From assembly GCF_003597395.2 (NCBI RefSeq), contig NC_133776.1, forward strand, positions 39,041,744-39,105,743: DNA of 64,000 bases, written 5' to 3'. Made by a program: the position numbers and the translations under genes. This stretch comes from Chelonoidis abingdonii (lineage: Eukaryota; Chordata; Testudines; Testudinidae). This document shows, piece by piece, positions 58,100 through 64,000 of the stretch. Under the pieces are notes generated by a model. That model saw only the letters and a program-made list of their open reading frames with translations, was not told where the DNA came from and made no database searches. Every line of letters starts with the position of its first letter. Position 1 is the first letter of the stretch.

Positions 58100-58511
58100 A
58101 TTTAGGGCCCATGTAGGTTGGGGGAGGCTGTGCCTTTCCAAACAGCCTAGCGTGGCCCTGCCCACACTCTGGCCCTGGTGCTCTGCCCTGCCCTGGGCAG
58201 GTAAGATCCAAGGGGATGACCGGCCAGTCTCCTTCAGGGACTCAGGGCCAGCTGGCACTGGGGCCATACTGCCCACTTGGACCGTGCTGCTCGGCGCTCT
58301 GGGGCTGGCCACCTGGCACACCAAGGCTGGAGGTGCTGTGGTCACATTGCCTGGCTGCCAGGTGCTCTGGGGCTGGAGGGAGGGGGCAAAAAGGGAGTGG
58401 GAGGGGCAGGGTCTCAGGCACAAGGGAAGGGGCCAGAGGCTATTATCCCCCACAGCCAGGTAACCGACCGCCCATGTTAGAGCCTGGTCATGCCACCATT
58501 TGCACACCGAG
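58100..58511. repeat. GC-rich tract, probably part of an interspersed repeat
   Basis: Sharp GC-rich rise with 'gctctggggctgg' occurring twice (58299 and 58361) and overlapping frames on both strands up to 174 codons. Translations are Pro/Gly/Ala-rich without domains. Likely repeat-derived, class unknown. Confidence 0.4.
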
Positions 58512-58885
58512 TCATAGGTGCCAACTTCCCCTGGCGCTGGTGGGTGCTTGCGCCCCCCGGCCCTGCCCCAACTCCACCCCTGCCCCTGCCCCTACCTTGC
58601 CCCCATTCCAACCCCTTCCCCAAAGTCCCTGCCTCAATTTCGCCCCCTCCCTGCGCCTATTGGACCCCTTCCCCAAATCCCCGCCCCGGCCCCACTTCTT
58701 CCATGAGCGCTCCATGTTTTCCCTCCTCCCAGCCATGTGAAACAACTGTTTTGCAGCACAAGCGCTGGGAGCTAGGGGGGGAAAAGTGGGCACGTGGCAC
58801 GCTCAGGGGAGGAGGCAGAGGCAGAGCGGAAGTGGAGGTGAGGGGTAGGGCACCCACCAATTTTTCCCCGTGGGCTCCTATGCAC
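58512..58885. mobile_element. GC-rich DNA element ('ataggtgccaacttcccctg' family), right end missing
   Basis: Starts CATAGGTGCCAACTTCCCCT, followed by C-rich 'ccctgcccctgcccctacct' tracts and ending near 'caatttttccccgtgggctc'. I recognise it as a turtle interspersed element whose complete copies end in an inverted 'gtcggcgcct'-like terminus; that terminus is not seen here. The frames are mirrored on both strands and are not genes. Confidence 0.6.
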
Positions 58886-59937
58886 TGAGTAGCACTCAGT
58901 CTGATTAGTCCTATCTCTGCATTAGCCTACAGTGTGACTAGCACAGTAACAGAGCAAGCTCTGTTCTATTAAAGGAAGTTTCAGTGTGCACTCTTCTTGT
59001 GTCCCAGGAAGCTCCAAATATGCCTGAGTCACAATGCCTCTGCTGCTTCCATTGGACGGTGCATCTCTGCCCAATCTCCAGAGGAGGACTGTGCCCTAAA
59101 AACACAGTGCAGCCCAGAGAAGGAAAGAAAACTAAGAGGAAGAAAAGAATGAGTATTATTGCTAGAGAAAGAGTCTCAGTTGCTCCATGTCTATAAGTCA
59201 TGAGCACTGTTATGCTGGTAACATTTGTTTTAACTGCATTGTGCAATTCAGAGAAAAAAACTGAAGCCACAAAATATGAACTCATTTAATGTCAGAATTT
59301 GTGTCCATAAATCTTTAAACCTCTTTATATAGAAAACCTGCTTAGGATTAAGTGTGACATAATGTATATTATGTCTCCTGATAATTCAGGTGGTTTATAA
59401 TGGTTCTCTCAAATGATTTGACATTTCAATGTCTCCGTTTATTTGGAATGCACATTTCCTTCCTTTATCAAAAGTTGTTCCTATTAACTGCCATCAACAA
59501 CCACCACCAACACTGAATATTACAAAACATACAACAGATCCCTGTTGGTTGTATTTTCCAGGAAACAGTTAGAAAGTGCTTCCCGTTTATTCAACAGGCT
59601 GAATCACTTGGTGCACCTCAGTAGCAAGACACGAAAGTGGTTCTATAATCCTAGTAGGGGAAAGATTCAAACAAAGTTGCTGACTCTATGTAATTATGAT
59701 TTTCTTATTGCTTTGAGTTTTGAGGTCCCCTACCACTCAGCATCAACCCACAGTGCACATCTGTACTAATGGCTGCAGCAGCTGTGCAAAACAGATTACA
59801 AAAAGCAAATACGTAGTCAGAGATTCAAAGATCAGTATTTGGACAACAATGTTAATAATATATCATCGATAGGGTATGATTGGTGTGCACAGTGCTGAAC
59901 AGAGAACAGATTCTCTGTTTTAAGGAAGTGATCTCCT
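58886..59937. other. AT-rich DNA, nothing recognised
   Basis: A 115-codon reverse frame (58938-59285) overlaps a plus frame and has no recognised domain. No RNA or repeat seen. Confidence 0.45.
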
Positions 59938-60260
59938 ATATTAGACATAGGCCCCTTTTGAAAATCCCAGTGTAAGACGTTACCAACCTCCCAATGCCTA
60001 TGGGAGTTGGGCTCCTAATTTCCTTATGTTTTCTAAATCCTACCTTGGATCTTACCTATGGGCCAAAATTTTCAAATGGATATGTGATTTTGGGCCCTCA
60101 AATGTTGCAAGCCTAACGTAACACCCTAAAGGTTCCCAATTTTCAGATGGTGGGTACTCAGCACTTTCTGAAAAATTGGGGCTCTTTGAAAGTGTCTCAG
60201 GCTAGGTGCCCCAGAAACAGAGACCTTCAAAATCATGGGTTGCTTTTCAGAATCTTGGTT
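59938..60260. mobile_element. MITE cluster, 'ttttgaaaatcccagtgtaa' group
   Basis: 'gccccttttgaaaatcccag', 'tgcctatgggagttgggctc', 'ggccaaaattttcaaatgga', 'cccaattttcagatggtggg' and 'gctaggtgccccagaaacag' indicate one or two tandem copies of the palindromic 'lateral-core' MITE also seen at 45105. Confidence 0.55.
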
Positions 60261-60801
60261 GTGATGCACAAGTTGAAGTTCCAGCTTGAATACACAGATG
60301 GAGATAATTATAGTAACATTGGTCTGCCTTAAGAAGGAGTTCAAAATAAGGGAGATCATGGTTGTCCAAGGAGATAGAGGATGCTCTAAACAGAGGCAGG
60401 AACATGAAAGGGAGTATGCAGACAAGAAGAGATGGGAGCATGGTAAGGGACCATTAGACACGAGGATTGGGAGGAGTGAAGACAATGCGAGAAGAAGCAG
60501 GAGTGGATTTGTGCTGAAGGTCAAGACTAGAGCTGAGAGTTGCAGGAATACCCATGTTGTACAGTCTGGTACAGCCTGCCCACTGTTGGAGTGAAACCAG
60601 TGTCCTATTAGTCACTTTTAGGTAGGAGCCTGTCTGTCTTGCCATTGACAACACCTATAGCTACCAATTCTACATGGGTTTTCATGAGACCTGTGCCTCG
60701 CAAAAGGTGCTATGACAGTGTGTGCTCCTGAAATATGATGAAGCCAAAGAGCTTTGAAATAAAGGCATTTACTGTTCACAAGGCAGTCATACTACAAACT
60801 T
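60261..60801. other. Unannotated DNA, nothing recognised
   Basis: Overlapping plus (102 codon) and minus (132 codon) frames between 60126 and 60594 lack domains; the minus frame runs through the MITE. Confidence 0.45.
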
Positions 60802-61074
60802 TTAGGGCTTGGCTACACTCACACTTTACAGCGCTGCAACTTTCATGCTCAGGGGTGTGAAAAAACACCCCCCTGAGCACTGCAAGATGCAGCCCTGTAA
60901 AGTGTCAGTGTAATCAGGGCGGTGCTCCCAGCGCTGCACGCTACACCCGTAAAGGATGTGGTTTACATGCAGTGCTGGGAGAGCTCTCTCCCAGCGCTGC
61001 TGCTCTGACCACACTCACACTTCAAAGCGCTGCCGCGGCAGCGCTTCAAAATTCCAAGTGTAGCCATACCCTTA
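60802..61074. mobile_element. hAT-like MITE with GGCTACACT ends, 273 bp
   Basis: Left TTAGGGCTTGGCTACACTCA and right inverted TAAGGGTATGGCTACACTTG form terminal inverted repeats. Inside, AGCGCTGC/GCAGCGCT palindromes occur repeatedly, including GCGCTGCCGCGGCAGCGC at 61027-61044, which is self-complementary. A common turtle element. No duplication found and no transposase. Confidence 0.85.
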
Positions 61075-61194
61075 GTCTATAAAGGCTAATACAGGATAAT
61101 TCCCTAAGGTTACTTGCTGCATACTATAATACACTTGAAAAGAGAAAACCTATGAGAAATTTCTGACTTCAGTGGGACCAAGGCCAATAGCTAG

Positions 61195-61302
61195 ATTTTT
61201 AAGCTGCTTGGGACAGAGACTGCCTCTCTCTTCTGTTTGTAGAGCGCCTAGCACAAAGGGTCCTGGTTCATTGCTAGGTCTATAAATAATAATAATACTC
61301 CT
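61195..61302 (+). mobile_element. SINE 3' tail fragment
   Basis: 'cttgggacagagactgcctc', 'gtttgtagagcgcctagcac' and 'aaagggtcctggttcattgc' followed by 'aataataataat' are the SINE 3' part. The tRNA-derived head is missing. Confidence 0.8.
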
Positions 61303-62086
61303 ATTGACTTCAGTGGGAGCAGGAGTGGACCAGATTCGGCCACCTTTGCTCCATGAGTAGTCCTAATTGTGATACCTCTGAGCCTGTGTAAGCCTGAGTT
61401 ACCTCTGCTTCTAAGCCTGCTTAAATCTGATGAGTTATCTCTGAGCCAGAGCATGTGATCTGTCATCAGAAGCAATTACTTGCTGGTCTTGTGATAGTTC
61501 CTGTCCCATATGGCCAGAGTTCAGGCAATCCACAGGCGAGGACCCATCCAGACAGATATCCAGCTCCTAAGGGAAGCAGTCTCTCCAGGCACTTAACATC
61601 ACTCCCTGTCTGGGAACACTCTCATTGCCAGTAGTCTCAACGGACCACCTTTGCGACTGCTCTAGCTCATACCTGTTTTCGCATTAGCCAGCCCCTACTC
61701 CACCCTGCATCCACTCTTGCCTCAGCTGGCCACCTAGCAACTGATACTATTGACTTCAGTGAGGATACTTGTCTGGTAAGGTACTATTCAATTTGAGTAA
61801 GGGTGACAGATGCTGTCTCCTAGATTATAAAAGACGTTTCCAAGCCTCATTGTGGTGATTCTCTGTCCCCTTTGCTCAGTAGCTGGCAGGCACAACAGGA
61901 GCATGAGTATCTCTTATTCCTCGACTCTATCGATACTTTTCATTCCTCACCATAACTTAAGCGTTGCTGAAAGGTGCAGTGGATAGGTGAGGCAGAATTG
62001 ACCTGGGCCTAGGAGTGGACCAGTGACACCCTGTCAGTGCACTGCCACAGCATAGTGGTACAGTGAGTCCCACAATCTAGCCCATC
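61303..62086. other. Unannotated DNA, nothing recognised
   Basis: A MITE core 'ctattgacttcagtgggagc' adjoins the SINE tail at 61301-61320. No gene or RNA seen. Confidence 0.45.
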
Positions 62087-62884
62087 CAGGGCCAGCTGTT
62101 TTTTTTTGCCACCCCAAGCAAAAAATAAAAATAAAAAAGGGAAGCCAGAGCAGTGAAGCAACAATAACAAAACAAAACAAAACAGGGTGCAGGGTGGCCA
62201 GAGCGGTGAACCAAAAAAGGCCAAAAAACCCCTTTTGGTGCCACTTACTTGGTGGTTCGCGGCTGCCTCCCCTGGCCATGCTAGTAAGTCTCTGGGCAGG
62301 TGGCGACTGCACTCTGGCTAGCGGGACTCCCTGCGCTGCAGACATGCCCGGGGCAGCAGAGTGTAAACTCTGGCTAGCGGGAGGGCGGAGGGGGAGAGAG
62401 AGAAGGGAGGTGGCCAGGGCTTCCTTCAGCCGGGGTGCTCACTACTCGGCCCCTTCCACTGCACCGCTTGCTGGAAGGGCTCCGTGATGCTCCCGCCTGC
62501 AGGTGAATTGAAAGTCGTTGTTCGGCAGGAAGGGAAGGAAGTGGGTTGCCAGGCTTGCTGCAGATCTGGCACCAGCTCGGGCAGGCAGAGCGCACAGCCT
62601 GCTCCCAGCAGGGCGCCCCCCTCCTCCGCGATGCCGCCCCCTCCTTCATGATGCCGCCCCCCTCCTCCATGCCGCCACCCCCTATATAGGTGCACTGAAA
62701 GTCATCAGCAAACCAAAAGAAACAAATGAAAAACAACACAGGGCACAGGGTGGCTGGAGTGGCGAATCAAAAAAACAACAAAAAAAGTGCGTCCGTGCCA
62801 CCCTAGGATTGGACGGAATGCCGCCCCTTAGAACCCGCCACCCCAAGCACGAGCTTGCTTGGCTGGTGCCTGGAACCAGCCCTG
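62087..62884. mobile_element. hAT-like element, CAGGGC family, complete (798 bp) with TSD
   Basis: Starts CAGGGCCAGCTGTTTTTTTT and ends 'ggtgcctggaaccagccctg', whose reverse begins CAGGGCTGGTTCCAGG. Flanks AGCCCATC (62079-62086) and AACCCATC (62885-62892) match at 7/8 positions, a hAT-type duplication. Body blocks 'gccaccccaag', 'gccagggcttc' and 'ctggaagggctccg' are shared in order with the element at 10398. Frames of up to 126 codons occur on both strands but encode no transposase domain. Confidence 0.85.
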
Positions 62885-63172
62885 AACCCATCCTATAGTA
62901 TCATACACAGAGGACCTTCCCAGCCTACTAAACAAGTCAGTCTGGTGAGTTGAGATGTACACAGACTAACTATTCCACTGGGATTAAATGTGGCACCTGT
63001 TTATCATTGCACAGTGACACTACCCGATGGTTTAGGACAGGAACGGATGAATAAGTATGTAAATACAGCTTATATTTCATGTTCTGAACTTTTTTTTGAG
63101 TGCATTCTTCTATTCTACCCTGTCTGTAGACACTCAGGTTTTGTGCTTCTTGGAATTTTATGCAAGTTTATA

Positions 63173-64000
63173 CAGTAACTCCTCACTTAAAGTCGTCCCA
63201 GTTAACGTTGTTTCATTGTTACTTTGCTGATCAATAGAGAACATGCTCATTTAAGGTTGCACAGTGCTCCCTTATAATGTAGTTTGGCAGCCACCTGCTT
63301 TGTCCACTGCTTGCAGGAAGAGCAGCCTGTTGGCGCTAGCTGGTCGGGGCTTGGAACCAGCGTGGACCGGCAGCCCCCCATCAGCTACCTGCTCCCCTAA
63401 GTTCCCTGTGTGGCAGCCACCCAGCAGGCTATCAGCTGTCCCTCCTCCCACTGCCCTGTGCTGCTCCTGCCCTCTGCCTTGGAGCTGCTCCTGGGAGTGT
63501 CTTGCTTGCTGTGCAGGGTGGAAAGGGAAGGGGGGGGCTAATGTCAGGGTGTCCCCCTCCCCTTCTGCTTCTGCCCCCCGCTTACCCCATCTCCATAAAG
63601 CTGGGGGGAGAGGGACACAACAGGGTTCAGGATGGAAGGAGCTTGCTGGCACCAGCTGCTGTCTCAACTTGCAGATCTACTTAAAAAGGCAATGTACTTA
63701 GAGCGCGGTCAGCATTCTTAAAGGGGCAATGTGCGTTTCTCTTTCTCACACACACAGGGTGTGTGTTTCTGTTTCTGTCTGCCATGCTGTCTCCCCTCCC
63801 TTCATTTGTGCTGCCTTGTAGAGTGTGAAGCTACATTAACAACCAATGTGTTAACCTTTGAGGGCTCAGCCGAGAGCTAGTTCATCATTTAGCAGTAAGG
63901 CATTCCCTGGGAAATATCCCATCCTCGTCCACCCTCTGACTTCACCACCTCAACCAAGCTTCACAATCATCATTGCTGTGTACAGTATTAAATTGTTTGT
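63173..64000 (+). mobile_element. Tigger-like DNA element (5' part), runs off the window
   Basis: Starts TA-CAGTAACTCCTCACTTAA, with TA at 63171-63172 as a possible TA target-site duplication, as in Tc1/mariner-Tigger elements; the CAGT..CCTCACTTAA end resembles Tigger termini. The body is GC-rich (63280-63660) with a short (CA)n run near 63747. No transposase is visible in the window. The class is inferred from the end sequence; the right end lies outside. The mirrored 145- and 131-codon frames are GC-rich artefacts. Confidence 0.55.

Noticed and set aside
58094..58888. Seven frames up to 174 codons on both strands
   Set aside because: C-rich repeat sequence read in all frames; no domain, no splice context.
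60126..60594. Minus frame of 132 codons and plus frame of 102 codons
   Set aside because: Overlap each other and run through a MITE; no recognisable domain.
60802..61074. Target-site duplication for this hAT-like MITE
   Set aside because: Flanking 8-mers (for example 'aaactttt' and 'tagtctat') do not match under any boundary tried.
63264..63701. Frames of 145 (plus) and 131 (minus) codons
   Set aside because: Inside the Tigger-like GC-rich body; mirrored and domainless.

Overview
The window is a stretch of vertebrate nuclear DNA with no protein-coding gene that I can support. It is almost certainly from a turtle (Testudines), or failing that another sauropsid. The evidence is the repeat mix: CR1 LINEs ending in a TCATAGA-type 8-bp microsatellite, tRNA-derived SINEs with the phrase 'cctcagtttc...ccatctgtaaaatggg', hAT-type miniature elements with TAGGGTATGTCTACACT-like or CAGGGC ends, and many small palindromic elements centred on 'cattgacttcaatgg'. 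All long open frames are short, are often mirrored on both strands of GC-rich repeats, and lack splice or domain context. The only recognisable coding remnants are broken CR1 endonuclease and reverse-transcriptase fragments. Repeat-family identifications come from memory of sauropsid repeats; no database was searched.

Layout. From 1 to 10 kb: AT-rich single-copy DNA with a hAT MITE (1434-1658, near-perfect target-site duplication), a GATCGATC-rich hAT element (3911-4222), a GC-rich repeat (4867-5350), a possible solo LTR (7312-8280) and a strong fold-back element (8448-8625). From 10 to 16 kb: two related CAGGGC-ended hAT elements (10398-10914 and 14738-15114). The second is a large inverted repeat with a 9-N gap at its apex, next to a GC-rich repeat with an internal minisatellite (15119-16035). 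From 16 to 31 kb: SINEs, three LTR-like tracts of uncertain class, a CR1 tail and long AT-rich unannotated DNA.

From 31.4 to 34.8 kb: a 3.2-kb minus-strand CR1 that split a plus-strand SINE. From 35 to 42.8 kb: quiet AT-rich DNA with a few SINE, CR1 and MITE fragments. From 42.8 to 45 kb: an older minus-strand CR1 carrying a 123-bp miniature transposon with an exact 8-bp duplication. From 49.6 to 53.5 kb: a dense cluster of SINEs and hAT/MITE elements. From 58.1 to 64 kb: GC-rich repeats, hAT elements (60802-61074 and 62087-62884) and a Tigger-like element that runs off the right edge.

No genes cooperate here; the history is one of layered transposition. Three AT-rich, homeodomain/POU-motif-rich stretches (about 0.98-1.2, 47.7-47.8 and 57.0 kb) are flagged as possible conserved non-coding elements, on composition alone.
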